This document shows positions 1 to 10,017 of a stretch of 64,000 nt of DNA, piece after piece. The notes under the pieces were generated by a model. That model was given only the letters and a program-made list of their open reading frames with translations, was not told where the DNA came from and ran no database searches. Made by a program: the position numbers and the translations under genes. Positions within the stretch are counted from its first letter, which is position 1; every line of letters starts with the position of its first letter. The stretch is from NCBI GenBank assembly GCA_024681515.1, contig JAILAR010000097.1, forward strand, positions 1 through 64,000, written 5' to 3'. The DNA comes from Eubacterium sp. GTDB taxonomy: Bacteria > Bacillota > Clostridia > Lachnospirales > Lachnospiraceae.

Positions 1-25
1 TAAAAGCATTATTAGAATAGATTAA

Positions 26-41
26 TGTTTCACGTGAAACA
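26..41. promoter_or_regulatory. parS: parS site (TGTTTCACGTGAAACA)
   Basis: Perfect 16-bp palindrome matching the canonical ParB/Spo0J parS, upstream of parA. Confidence 0.95.
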
Positions 42-277
42 TACGTAACAATATAATAGTAAATTACAACTATAAACATCCTCCCTAAAAATATTATAAC
101 TAAGCATACATCATACAAACAAAATTACTCTTTAAAAAAACAAAATGTTTCAAATGTAAGTAAAATTAATTCAGAGGAATACCAACAATTCCCCTCAAAA
201 CAATATTCAAATAATGTGAGTAAAGCTCACCCCATTCTATAGATATTAAACGAATAGAAGCCTGAGACAAAGTACAA

Positions 278-293
278 TGTTTCACGTGAAACA
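278..293. promoter_or_regulatory. parS: parS site (TGTTTCACGTGAAACA)
   Basis: Perfect 16-bp palindrome. Confidence 0.95.
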
Positions 294-425
294 ATGTATG
301 ATATAAAATAACTCCCGAAGCAAGCGTATTCATGATAATACTCAAAAGCTCAGTTAACGGGAATATTAAATCAACAATATAAATAGCTAAATAAAATACA
401 TAATTAGAACCATACATGCAATACA

Positions 426-441
426 TGTTTCACGTGAAACA
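426..441. promoter_or_regulatory. parS: parS site (TGTTTCACGTGAAACA)
   Basis: Perfect 16-bp palindrome. Confidence 0.95.
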
Positions 442-675
442 TCATATGAAAGGATTATTATATTAAGATAATTAGAAGAATAAAAGCATATAAAAACCAA
501 AGGAAAAATCCAGGACAATATAAAAACAAAATATCTTGTGCTTTGTAAATGACAATACGCTATATCTAGTTATGGTAGAGAACATAAAAAAGTGATATAA
601 TACAGCATGTATGTGCAAAAAGAAGCACTATTTTAGACTCAGAAAACAGGAAACATATCCGATTTGGAGAAGAAA

Positions 676-1461
676 ATGGGAAGAATCATAGCTGTAGCAA
701 ATCAAAAAGGAGGAGTAGGTAAAACCACAACCTCCATAAATCTGGCAGCCTGTCTTGCTGAGAAAGGCAAGAAAGTTCTGGCAATTGACATGGATCCCCA
801 GGGAAACATGACAAGCGGACTCGGAGTAGACAAGAACAATTTAGGGTATTCCATCTATGATGTCATGTGTGGAAACTGTAATCTTGGCGAAGCTCTTCAT
901 ATTAACATCTTTGCCAACCAGAATCTTCAGATAAGTTTACTTCCTTCCAGTCGAGAACTGGCAGGTGCAGAGATTGATTTTTTGGAAACAGAAGATAAAC
1001 AATTTATCTTAAAGAAACTGATCCGTCCTCTCAGAAAGAAATATGACTTTATCATTATTGACTGTCCTCCGGCATTGGGTATTCTGACGATCAACTCCAT
1101 GACCGCAGCAGATACGATCATCGTCCCGATCCAATGCGAGTTTTACGCATTGGATGGATTAACTCAGCTAATGTATACCATCGATCGTATCAAAAAGAAG
1201 CTGAACAAAACACTTGAAATCGAAGGCGTTGTCTTTACCATGTATGATTCCAGAAATAATCTTTCTCAGCAGGTAGTTGATAACGTAAAATCGAATCTGA
1301 ACGAGATCATATATAACACTTTGGTACCGAGAAATGTCCGTCTTGCAGAAGCACCCAGTTTTGGTCTCCCGATCAATCTGTATGACAGTAGATCTGCCGG
1401 TGCGGAAGCATATCGTGCTCTTGCGGAAGAAGTTATCCACAACAAACTGTTTTTAACTTAG
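676..1461 (+). CDS. parA: ParA/Soj chromosome partitioning ATPase
   Basis: MGRIIAVANQKGGVGKTTTSINLAA deviant Walker A; DMDPQGN; ATG at 676 preceded by GGAG (ORF track uses TTG at 664). Confidence 0.96.
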   Translation: MGRIIAVANQKGGVGKTTTSINLAACLAEKGKKVLAIDMDPQGNMTSGLGVDKNNLGYSIYDVMCGNCNLGEALHINIFANQNLQISLLPSSRELAGAEIDFLETEDKQFILKKLIRPLRKKYDFIIIDCPPALGILTINSMTAADTIIVPIQCEFYALDGLTQLMYTIDRIKKKLNKTLEIEGVVFTMYDSRNNLSQQVVDNVKSNLNEIIYNTLVPRNVRLAEAPSFGLPINLYDSRSAGAEAYRALAEEVIHNKLFLT

Positions 1462-1686
1462 TTTCTACTTATTTATAGATAGATCCGCATAATAACACGG
1501 AAAAGAAAGAGATATTTCGAAACATACATCTGATTTACATAAAAGTTATAAACAGTACAAGTAGACATTATGTAAACCATGTGGATAACTCCGTGTTCAT
1601 TATATATACGAATGATCCGTGGTTTTGATTTAGAATAATATCATCCTATATATAGATAGCAACCAGATATCAGCAAGGAGGACCCT

Positions 1687-2622
1687 ATGGCAGTAAAGAG
1701 AGGTCTCGGACGTGGAATTAACGAACTTATTCCGACCGATGAGAAAAAGCCGGGAAAAGAAAAGCCGGAGACAAAAACGGTAACAAAAACCGTTACGAAA
1801 ACAGTTACAAAAGAAGTCGAAAAAACTCTGAAGATTTCCGACATCGAACCAAATAAAAATCAGCCACGAAAGCATTTTAATGAAGATGCGTTAAATGAAC
1901 TGGCAGATTCTATCAAACAGATGGGAATGATCGAACCCATTGTTGTTGTTAAGAAGGCGAAGTACTACGAGATCATAGCTGGTGAGCGTCGTTGGCGCGC
2001 TGCACGATTGGCTGGACTGAAAGAAGTTCCTGTTGTGATCCGTGATTATACCAAACAACAGCAGGTTGAGATCGCACTGATTGAAAACCTTCAGCGTGAG
2101 GATCTCAATCCCATTGAAGAGGCACAAGCCTATCAACGACTGATCGAAGAATTTCATTTGAAGCAGGATGAAGTTGCCGATCGTGTTTCCAAGGGGCGTA
2201 CTACAATTACAAACTCCCTTCGTCTTCTGAAGCTCTGCGAGAAAGTACAGCAGATGGTGATTGATGAAATGATCACCACCGGACATGCCCGGTCTCTGAT
2301 CATGATCGAAGATCCCGAGCTTCAGTATGAAACCGCAATGAAGATATTTGATCAGGGAATGACGGTTCGTGAGACCGAGGTATATGTAAAGAAGGTTTTA
2401 GCTCATGCAGCTGAGAAACCGGAAGAGAAATCCTCGGAAACTGAAGAAAAGGATCTCACACCGATCTATAAAGAGATCGAAGAAAATCTGAAAAATGTTC
2501 TGGGAACAAAAACTTCCGTTAAAGCCAAGTCAAAAGGCCGCGGAAAGATCGAGATCGAATATTATTCCACGGATGACATGGAACGGATCCTGCATCTTCT
2601 GTACAGCATTCCACGAAACTGA
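1687..2622 (+). CDS. parB: ParB/Spo0J chromosome partitioning protein
   Basis: GLGRGINELIP start, NKNQPRKHFNEDALNELADSI, GERRWRAARLAG, ENLQREDLNPIEEA. Confidence 0.96.
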   Translation: MAVKRGLGRGINELIPTDEKKPGKEKPETKTVTKTVTKTVTKEVEKTLKISDIEPNKNQPRKHFNEDALNELADSIKQMGMIEPIVVVKKAKYYEIIAGERRWRAARLAGLKEVPVVIRDYTKQQQVEIALIENLQREDLNPIEEAQAYQRLIEEFHLKQDEVADRVSKGRTTITNSLRLLKLCEKVQQMVIDEMITTGHARSLIMIEDPELQYETAMKIFDQGMTVRETEVYVKKVLAHAAEKPEEKSSETEEKDLTPIYKEIEENLKNVLGTKTSVKAKSKGRGKIEIEYYSTDDMERILHLLYSIPRN

Positions 2623-2744
2623 TCCATTCCGGCTTATTGTATAGGTCAGATTCAAATTACCGCAAACAATCTGACGAACCCGTTTTTATCAAACGAATAC
2701 TTTCGTTACGATCAACGAAACAAATCCTGACATAGGAGATAACC

Positions 2745-3293
2745 ATGAATGAAAAAATCACCGTTTTCGGAATCCGGATCGAGATCCTTCTGATCCTCCT
2801 TCTGATCCTGATCATCATTCTGGCCGTTGCCCTCTTTTTTACGATCCGACGTCTGGAATATATTAACCGGAAATACGCCGCCGTCATGGGTGGAAAAAAA
2901 GGGAAAGACCTGGAGAAGATCATACTGACACGGTTCAAGGAAATGGACAAAGTCAAAAACAATGCCCGCCGTGTCACCTCTGAACATAAGCAATTTAAGG
3001 GTCATCTGGATTCCTGTATTAATAAGGTAGGTCTTGTGAAATACGACGCCTTTGAAAATGTAACGGGAGGACTCAGTTTTTCCCTTGCACTTTTGGATCA
3101 GGAGAATTCCGGAGTTGTACTGAACACCATGCATTCCAGAGATGGGTGCTACACCTACGCAAAAGAGATCATTAAAGGTGAATCCTTTATCACTCTTTCT
3201 TCCGAAGAAAAGGAAGCACTCAAAAAAGCGCAAACGGTAGAAGAGGAGATTGAAGAACTTACTTCACCGGATGAAACTTTTGATATCGACTGA
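2745..3293 (+). CDS. DUF4446 family membrane protein
   Basis: N-terminal TM helix; CINKVGLVKYDAFENVTGGLSFSLALLD.NSGVVLN typical of DUF4446; located next to parB. Confidence 0.8.
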   Translation: MNEKITVFGIRIEILLILLLILIIILAVALFFTIRRLEYINRKYAAVMGGKKGKDLEKIILTRFKEMDKVKNNARRVTSEHKQFKGHLDSCINKVGLVKYDAFENVTGGLSFSLALLDQENSGVVLNTMHSRDGCYTYAKEIIKGESFITLSSEEKEALKKAQTVEEEIEELTSPDETFDID

Positions 3294-3406
3294 AATTATC
3301 AAACTGAGAACCAACGACATAACAAATTACAAAAATAAATTCAGACATAATAATCAAATATCATCAATAAACTATCACCTAATCATCAACCGGAGGACAT
3401 ACGATC

Positions 3407-4696
3407 ATGTTAGACATTAAATTTCTCAGAGAGAATCCCGACATTGTAAAGAAGAACATTCAGAATAAATTCCAGGACCGAAAGCTTCCCATGGTAGACG
3501 AAGCCATCGAACTGGATCAGAAACGCAGAGACAATCAGGCCGAAGCCGATCAGCTCCGTGCAGACAAGAATAAGATTTCCAAAGAGATCGGTAAGTTCAT
3601 GGCACAGGGAGATAGAGAAGCTGCCGAAGAAGCAAAGAAGAAGGTTGCCGAATTCTCCAAGCGTCTGGCTGACCTGGAAGCAGAGGCTCCGCAAATTGAG
3701 GAAGCTCTTCGTAAGATCATGCTGGTTATTCCGAACATTATTGATTCGTCCGTTCCCATCGGAAAAGATGACAGTGAAAATGTTGAAGTGGAAAAATTCG
3801 GTGATCCGGTGGTTCCTGATTTTGAAATTCCCTATCACACAGAGATCATGGAGCGCCTGGCAGGCATTGATCTGGACGCAGCCAGAAAGGTTGCCGGAAA
3901 CGGTTTCTATTATCTGATCGGTGATATCGCACGCCTGCATTCCGCGATCCTGTCCTATGCACGAGACTTCATGATTGGAAAAGGATTTACCTACTGCATT
4001 CCTCCTTTCATGATCCGCAGTGATGTGGTGACCGGTGTTATGAGCTTTGATGAAATGGAATCCATGATGTACAAGATCGAAGGAGAGGATCTCTATCTGA
4101 TCGGTACCAGTGAACATTCCATGATCGGTCGTTTTATCGACTCCATGATCGACGCACCGACTCTGCCGCTTACGCTCACCAGCTATTCTCCCTGCTTCCG
4201 TAAAGAGAAGGGAGCTCATGGTATCGAAGAACGCGGCGTATACCGTATCCATCAGTTTGAAAAGCAGGAAATGATCGTGATCTGCAAGCCCGAAGAATCC
4301 ATGGACTGGTTCCACAAGCTGTATAGCTACACCGTGGAATTGTTCCGCAGTCTGGATGTTCCGGTACGTACACTGGAATGCTGCTCCGGCGATCTGGCAG
4401 ACCTGAAGGTAAAATCCATCGACGTCGAAGCATGGTCTCCGCGCCAGCAGAAATATTTTGAAGTCGGAAGCTGTTCCAATCTGGGTGACGCACAGGCAAG
4501 ACGTCTCCGCATCCGTGTAAAAGACGAAGACGGAAAGAAGTACCTGGCACATACTCTGAACAATACCGTAGTTGCACCTCCGCGTATGCTCATCGCATTT
4601 TTGGAGAACAACTTAAATGCCGACGGTTCCGTAAAGATTCCGGAGGCACTGCGTCCGTACATGGGAGGAACCGAGCTGCTCGTCCCGAAGAACTGA
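3407..4696 (+). CDS. serS: Seryl-tRNA synthetase
   Basis: MLDIKFLRENPDIVKKN start; class II motifs; RVKDEDGKKYLAHTLNNTVVAPPRMLIAFLENN. Confidence 0.97.
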   Translation: MLDIKFLRENPDIVKKNIQNKFQDRKLPMVDEAIELDQKRRDNQAEADQLRADKNKISKEIGKFMAQGDREAAEEAKKKVAEFSKRLADLEAEAPQIEEALRKIMLVIPNIIDSSVPIGKDDSENVEVEKFGDPVVPDFEIPYHTEIMERLAGIDLDAARKVAGNGFYYLIGDIARLHSAILSYARDFMIGKGFTYCIPPFMIRSDVVTGVMSFDEMESMMYKIEGEDLYLIGTSEHSMIGRFIDSMIDAPTLPLTLTSYSPCFRKEKGAHGIEERGVYRIHQFEKQEMIVICKPEESMDWFHKLYSYTVELFRSLDVPVRTLECCSGDLADLKVKSIDVEAWSPRQQKYFEVGSCSNLGDAQARRLRIRVKDEDGKKYLAHTLNNTVVAPPRMLIAFLENNLNADGSVKIPEALRPYMGGTELLVPKN

Positions 4697-4750
4697 TATT
4701 AAAAGCGTGAAGAGCACGAGACTAATAACAGAGAAATAAGGGTTTTGACC

Positions 4751-5620
4751 ATGCATCAGTATTTTCGAGCCGTTGGCTTCAGTAATTTAAAATCGCTCCA
4801 CCAACTGGACCAGGTTCAAAAGGAACTGAGGCACAATCCTGACCGACGGATCGTTGTCAGCCGGTCTCTTTTTACCTCCCTTGTTCAGCTGGACAAGGAA
4901 TACGGAGACGGGATCGGCATTTCCGTTATCGGAGAAATGAATGCAGAAGGAGAATTTCTGATCGAACATAGTTTTCCTTTTGTAACTCCCGGAAACTATG
5001 TTTATTCGGATGAGGTTCACGTTGATCAGCTGAATGATCGAAGCGGCTATTACGGAATGATCGATAATATCAATCTCTCCGTGATCTTTTCCCTGATCAA
5101 CATTGCGACGCTCACGGATCATCAGTGGCGGCAGCCGCTGCCGGCCACCCTTTCCGTTCGTCTGTCCGGTCTCTGTCTGGGAGCGGACATCCTGCTTCCT
5201 CTTATGAAAACAGAGCAGGATCTGCAATATGAATCCGATCGAATGCGGGATGAGCTTGCCACGATCCATCTGATCCGTCACGGAAATCAGGAATTGCTCA
5301 ATAAAATGATGATGCGGGAAATGGATATGAAGGATACCATCGACCACCGCATTGATACGGAGGACGTTCTTTCCATCGTCGACAGCAGTATGATTCCCTC
5401 CGGTCTGCAAAGTGATGTTTATGATATCATCGGTACCATACTGAACGTCAATTTAGTTCAGAATCGGAAGACCGGTGAGGAAGTATATCTCCTTGATGTA
5501 GCATGTCTGTACTACGTGATCCGGATTGCCGTAAACAAGCAGGACCTGCTCGGAAAGCCGGAGATCGGCCGTCGTTTCCGCGGAGTTACCTGGCTGCAGG
5601 GCGAAGCGATTCTTCGTTAA
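4751..5620 (+). CDS. Conserved hypothetical protein (possibly DUF3881-like)
   Basis: Long ORF MHQYFRAVGFSNLKSLHQLDQVQKEL..; family assignment from memory, not searched. Confidence 0.6.
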   Translation: MHQYFRAVGFSNLKSLHQLDQVQKELRHNPDRRIVVSRSLFTSLVQLDKEYGDGIGISVIGEMNAEGEFLIEHSFPFVTPGNYVYSDEVHVDQLNDRSGYYGMIDNINLSVIFSLINIATLTDHQWRQPLPATLSVRLSGLCLGADILLPLMKTEQDLQYESDRMRDELATIHLIRHGNQELLNKMMMREMDMKDTIDHRIDTEDVLSIVDSSMIPSGLQSDVYDIIGTILNVNLVQNRKTGEEVYLLDVACLYYVIRIAVNKQDLLGKPEIGRRFRGVTWLQGEAILR

Positions 5621-5655
5621 AAATCCTGCCTTAAAAGGCAACTCCTGATTCATTA

Positions 5656-5684
5656 TTGACAGTCCCATGTGTTTCATATAAAAT
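5656..5684 (+). promoter_or_regulatory. SigA-type promoter for tRNA-Arg
   Basis: TTGACA - 17 nt - TAAAAT. Confidence 0.65.
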
Positions 5685-5711
5685 CGAGTATGTAATTACA
5701 ATATTCGATCG

Positions 5712-5783
5712 GTTCTCGTAGTTTAACGGATAAAACAAGCGCCTCCTAAGCGCTAGCTCCGGGTTCGATTCCCGGCGGGAGCA
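5712..5783 (+). tRNA. tRNA-Arg (anticodon CCU)
   Basis: Cloverleaf: GTTCTCG/CGGGAGC acceptor, AGCGC-CTCCTAA-GCGCT anticodon arm, CCGGG-TTCGATT-CCCGG T arm; no encoded CCA. Confidence 0.93.
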
Positions 5784-5837
5784 CTCATTTATCATTGATC
5801 CTGAATCTTAAATCTAAATCTACTGGAGGTATCCTTT

Positions 5838-6440
5838 ATGAAATCAGATGTGATCCATGTAACCAGTTTCGGTGAAGGAACCGAAGAAGCACTTGCCCAG
5901 GCAGATGCATCCGCGGCATTCAAAGGATTATCAAAGAAAGAATCTCTTCATCTCCGGTTGCTGACCGAAGAGATGATGAGTCTTGTCAGAGCACTCACCG
6001 GAGAAAAGGAAGCAGACTTCTGGATTGAGGAAAATGGCGGAACCTTCTGTCTGAACCTGAAGACTCTGACGGTCATGAATTCCAAAATGCGTGAACAGCT
6101 TTTGAAGAGCTCTACCTCCGGTAAGAACACCGCTGCAAAGGGACTTCTCGGAAAGATCCGCGATCTTCTGGAGCGCTGCATGGAACCGGCAGACGATTCA
6201 CTGACGAACTATTATCCGGGCGGCTGGATGTATGCAGGTACCGATCCCTCTTCCATGTCCATGGCTTCCGCAGATGTATGGTCCTTCAATCGTTATCGTG
6301 AAGCCATAAAGAAGGATTCGGACGCGCTGGAAGAGTGGGATGAACTGGAAAAATCCATCCTTGCAAAGATAGCGGATGAGATCAAGGTTAATATCCAGAA
6401 TGATATCGTATATGTATCTATCTACAAAACCTTTAAATAA
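5838..6440 (+). CDS. Hypothetical protein, possible degenerate anti-sigma/GHKL-type N-terminal region
   Basis: ORF with RBS (ctggaggtatcctttatg); LSKKESLHLRLLTEEMMSLVRAL resembles helix 1 of RsbW-like kinases. Confidence 0.6.
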   Translation: MKSDVIHVTSFGEGTEEALAQADASAAFKGLSKKESLHLRLLTEEMMSLVRALTGEKEADFWIEENGGTFCLNLKTLTVMNSKMREQLLKSSTSGKNTAAKGLLGKIRDLLERCMEPADDSLTNYYPGGWMYAGTDPSSMSMASADVWSFNRYREAIKKDSDALEEWDELEKSILAKIADEIKVNIQNDIVYVSIYKTFK

Positions 6441-6459
6441 GAATCATAATAACCAATAA

Positions 6460-6497
6460 CAAAACGATCCGGATTTCAGATTCCGGATCGTTTTGTT
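6460..6497. terminator. Bidirectional rho-independent terminator between convergent genes
   Basis: CAAAACGATCCGG..CCGGATCGTTTTG. Confidence 0.85.
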
Positions 6498-6508
6498 TAT
6501 ATAATGCC

Positions 6509-7321
6509 TTAGTTTTCGCGGCTGCCGTACTTTTCGTTCTTCTTCAGATATACAACAACCTTTCTGTACGGCTCTTCACCTTCACTTTTTGTTGCTACGA
6601 ACTTATCGTTCTGCAGCGTGGAGTGAATGATCCGACGCTCATAGGGATTCATAGGCTCCAGTGTGAAGGATCTTCTGGACCTCTTTACCTTGAAAGCAAT
6701 GTTCTTAGCCAGATTCTCAAGTGTTTCCTTCCGGCGCTCACGGTAGTTTTCCGTATCAAGCTTTACACGGATGTACTTGTCCTTGCTCTTCTTATTCACA
6801 TACAGACTGATCAGATACTGAAGCGCATCCAGAGTCTGTCCGCGCTTTCCGATCAGAACGCCCATATCCGGACCTTCCACATCTACGGAAAGAACGTTTT
6901 CCGTCTCATCCATTTCTACGGAAATGACTGCTTCCAGCTCCATCGCTTCAAACAGCCTGGTCAGATAAGTCTTTGTGTCTTCGATCAGATCCTTGCTTTC
7001 CTCGGTTAATTCAGCAGCCGGTTTTGCTTCTGATCCATCTTCGGCAGTACCGGAAACCGAATTCTTTGCAGACTCTTTAACTTCTTCTTTAACAACTTCT
7101 TTTGAAGACTCTTTCGCAGATTCCTTAATTGCAGAACCCTCGGTTGCCGTGTCCTTTACCTTTGCGCGGATCACTGCCTGCTTAGCACGCAGACCGAGAA
7201 ATCCGCTGCTGCCTTTTTCAACAACCTCAATATCAAGGTCTGCCGTTACGACACCGAACAGTCTGGCTGCATCAATTTCCGCATCCTCAACTGTCTTTGC
7301 GCGAAATTCTTTATAATCCAT
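6509..7321 (-). CDS. jag: Jag/KhpB RNA-binding protein (Jag-N, KH, R3H)
   Basis: GVLIGKRGQTLDALQYLISLYVN KH motif; EPMNPYERRIIHSTLQ R3H motif; adjacent to yidC. Confidence 0.93.
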   Translation of the reverse strand: MDYKEFRAKTVEDAEIDAARLFGVVTADLDIEVVEKGSSGFLGLRAKQAVIRAKVKDTATEGSAIKESAKESSKEVVKEEVKESAKNSVSGTAEDGSEAKPAAELTEESKDLIEDTKTYLTRLFEAMELEAVISVEMDETENVLSVDVEGPDMGVLIGKRGQTLDALQYLISLYVNKKSKDKYIRVKLDTENYRERRKETLENLAKNIAFKVKRSRRSFTLEPMNPYERRIIHSTLQNDKFVATKSEGEEPYRKVVVYLKKNEKYGSREN

Positions 7322-7390
7322 TTCGAACATACCTCTTTTATATCAATTCGTATAACTGTTTTTAACTGTTTCCTGATGAACAACGGACTA

Positions 7391-8692
7391 TCAGTCCTTA
7401 TTGTTCTTTTCGTAATAATCCCGAAGTGCATTTGCCTTGGAAGCGATACTTCCTTCCTTGTACTTCACGTTCTTTTTCTCTTCAACGTCATTCTTATAGG
7501 AAGTAGAGGAAGTATAACTCTTCAGTCTTGCACTGCCGAAGTTCCTCATGCCTTCTGAATCCTGTGATTTCTGTTCCGCCGTATTCTGACCGGTGGCTGC
7601 TTCCTGCATTCGATCCAGGAAACCTTTCTTTTCTACACCGCCGTTTCTTGCTTTCTTTCTTTCCGCCTTTGCTTCTGCCTTCAGCCTTGCCTTTTCCGTA
7701 ATGGCCTGCATATCCGCATGCTTGTAGTAGAAATTCTGGGACAGTGTGATGATCACACTTACCATGGCGCTGACTGCCCAGTACAGACCGAGACCGGCCG
7801 GTACGCTGATGGTTACAAAGAAAGACATGATGGGCATAACCATCATAAAACGACGCATGGACTTCATCTGAGCATCCTGCTGTGGATCTCCGGAAGACTG
7901 CTGCGGTGTTACGATCATGGACAGTAACTGGAAAGCAAAAGCAGCGATCGGGATGATAAGCGCCCAGGTCCATGCCCAGCCGGGAACCTCTGACAGGTTG
8001 ATTCCAAGAATGAAATCGTTGGATGCAATGATCTTATCTTTATTTGCCGCGATCGATGATGCAACCTCGGAATTACTGCTGAATACAGTTCCGATCTTAT
8101 CTAATGCATCTCCGTTACATTTAGCAAGTACGTCAATGACGTAATTGGAAGTCAGTTCAGAAACCTTTGACAGATCCGGTGCTCTCTGGATCGCATTTTC
8201 CGTAACAAAGGTAGTCAGTGTCTCCTTTGCGCCGGATACCTTCATAATGGCATCTGCAATCGGCTGATAAAGTGCCTTGATCCTGTCTACGTAGGCCGGA
8301 ATATTCTGGATCACGTTATAGAGAGACAGGAAGATCGGGAGCTGAATGAGTGCGGTGATACAACCGGTACTCATTTTGATACCGTACTTTTTCTGCAGCG
8401 CGCTGGTTTCCTTCTGCTTTGCAAGGATGGAAGCCTGATCCTTCTTTCCTCTGTACTTCTTGTTGATCTTCTGGAACTCCGGCTGCAGATATGCCTGAAT
8501 CTTGGAAGACCTTGTGGATTTGATGGAAAGAGGGAACATGAGAAGTCTTACTATCACCGTGAATACGATGATACTCAGGGCGATGGTTAAAACCCCCATG
8601 TTATTGAACAGGTTATAGATCCCGTTCATGATCCATCCAAGCAGCTTTGACAGACCACCCAGCAAAAAGCTGCTTGACTGTGTTAATATCAT
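7391..8692 (-). CDS. yidC: YidC/OxaI membrane protein insertase
   Basis: YidC core region (KSTRSSKIQAYLQPEFQKINKKY..), GLGLYWAVSAMVSVIITLSQ; between yidD and jag. Confidence 0.95.
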   Translation of the reverse strand: MILTQSSSFLLGGLSKLLGWIMNGIYNLFNNMGVLTIALSIIVFTVIVRLLMFPLSIKSTRSSKIQAYLQPEFQKINKKYRGKKDQASILAKQKETSALQKKYGIKMSTGCITALIQLPIFLSLYNVIQNIPAYVDRIKALYQPIADAIMKVSGAKETLTTFVTENAIQRAPDLSKVSELTSNYVIDVLAKCNGDALDKIGTVFSSNSEVASSIAANKDKIIASNDFILGINLSEVPGWAWTWALIIPIAAFAFQLLSMIVTPQQSSGDPQQDAQMKSMRRFMMVMPIMSFFVTISVPAGLGLYWAVSAMVSVIITLSQNFYYKHADMQAITEKARLKAEAKAERKKARNGGVEKKGFLDRMQEAATGQNTAEQKSQDSEGMRNFGSARLKSYTSSTSYKNDVEEKKNVKYKEGSIASKANALRDYYEKNNKD

Positions 8693-8823
8693 TTTTTTTC
8701 TCCAATTTTCGGATTATCGGCAAGTTATCTTCAGGATATCCACAGGTTTTTTCCAACTTATCAACAAATTCACAACAATTATAGACAACCTGAATTTAAA
8801 AATATTATTTTTGCCGACAAATG

Positions 8824-9036
8824 CTAGGGAACCGGATCATATCCACCTTCGCTGAAAGGATTGCAACGCAGAATTCTCCAAATGGTAAGCCCTGTTGCCT
8901 TGAAAAATCCATATTTCTCATATGCCTGCAGGGCATACTCCGAGCAGGTGGGATAAAAGATACAGGTTCCGTGCCCCTTCAGAGGGGACAACCTTTTTCT
9001 GTAAAATCTGATCAGTCTGATGCATATTTTCTTCAT
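8824..9036 (-). CDS. yidD: Membrane protein insertion efficiency factor YidD
   Basis: [60 protein letters not shown]. Confidence 0.95.
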   Translation of the reverse strand: MKKICIRLIRFYRKRLSPLKGHGTCIFYPTCSEYALQAYEKYGFFKATGLTIWRILRCNPFSEGGYDPVP

Positions 9037-9071
9037 ATGATAACCCTTTAATAAACCCAAAAAAGCTATTA

Positions 9072-9419
9072 TTATCCTATAATATGATGCAGCCGGCAGA
9101 GATGAAGAAAGGCACTCTCTATCTCCTGATAGCCGGTTCCCTTTGCGCTTGCTCTTGCAACAACAACGAGATCCATGCCTTTCTCCAGTTTCATCTCAAT
9201 CTCATTTTTATGAAGCCGGTAGCTTTCCCTGATCAAACGTGTAACTCTGTGCCTTACGACACTGTTTCCAACCTTTTTACTTACAGAGATTCCGATTCTA
9301 CTGCACGTTGTCTGGTTGGGGGCAACGTACATCACTAAATACTTATTGGCAAACGATTCTCTGTGGGCATACACCCTGCCAAACTCTCTGTAATTTTTCA
9401 GTGAAATAATGTTTCTCAT
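9072..9419 (-). CDS. rnpA: Ribonuclease P protein component
   Basis: [55 protein letters not shown]. Confidence 0.95.
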   Translation of the reverse strand: MRNIISLKNYREFGRVYAHRESFANKYLVMYVAPNQTTCSRIGISVSKKVGNSVVRHRVTRLIRESYRLHKNEIEMKLEKGMDLVVVARASAKGTGYQEIESAFLHLCRLHHIIG

Positions 9420-9440
9420 CTGAATTAAAATAAAATCTGA

Positions 9441-9575
9441 TTACGCGGAAAGTACTTTTCTTCCCTTAGCTCTTCTTGCAGACAGAACCTTGCGGCCGTT
9501 TGTCGTGCTCATCCTCTTTCTGAAGCCGTGTACTTTGGATCTGGAACGCTTCTTCGGCTGAAATGTCATCTTCAT
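9441..9575 (-). CDS. rpmH: 50S ribosomal protein L34 (absent from supplied ORF track)
   Basis: Manual translation: [44 protein letters not shown]. Confidence 0.97.
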   Translation of the reverse strand: MKMTFQPKKRSRSKVHGFRKRMSTTNGRKVLSARRAKGRKVLSA

Positions 9576-9716
9576 GGGTATTCACTCCTTTCCTTATTAA
9601 AGATAATAAAAATTATAAAACTATATGGTTTGTTCCCACTTTTGAGGGAAAACCTACAATATTCTATTAGAAACGACCGAAAAAGTCAAGTATTTCATTT
9701 TTCTTAGTTAACGTAA

Positions 9717-9770
9717 TTATCCACATTTTGTTTATAATATGTGGATAACTTACTGCTAATCTGTGGATAG
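9717..9770. promoter_or_regulatory. DnaA-box cluster upstream of dnaA
   Basis: TTATCCACA (9717-9725), TGTGGATAA (9740-9748), TGTGGATAG (9762-9770). Confidence 0.85.
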
Positions 9771-10017
9771 TATGTTTTTAAAAAATATAAAGTACGCTTT
9801 TACAGGCTCTTTCAGCGATTTTTCTATCAACAGTTATTTTTTTTCATTTTTCATAATATAGGCGGCTGTAATCGCCATAAAACCTTGTTATTTGAGCCAT
9901 TTTGTAGTATTATTATTACTGTGTGTTTTTATGCCTGTTTATACTTATATAATGCATATTTATGTTATTTCAGATAATATTTCAGACAGGGCTTTAGACT
10001 TAGATAGGAAAACTAAT

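Noticed and set aside
166-426. 86-aa minus-strand ORF between the parS sites
   Set aside because: Overlaps two functional parS sites, AT-rich hydrophobic translation, no RBS or recognisable family; likely spurious.
3294-3406. Possible T-box leader before serS
   Set aside because: The interval is only about 110 nt, AT-rich, with no antiterminator/terminator or T-box sequence visible.
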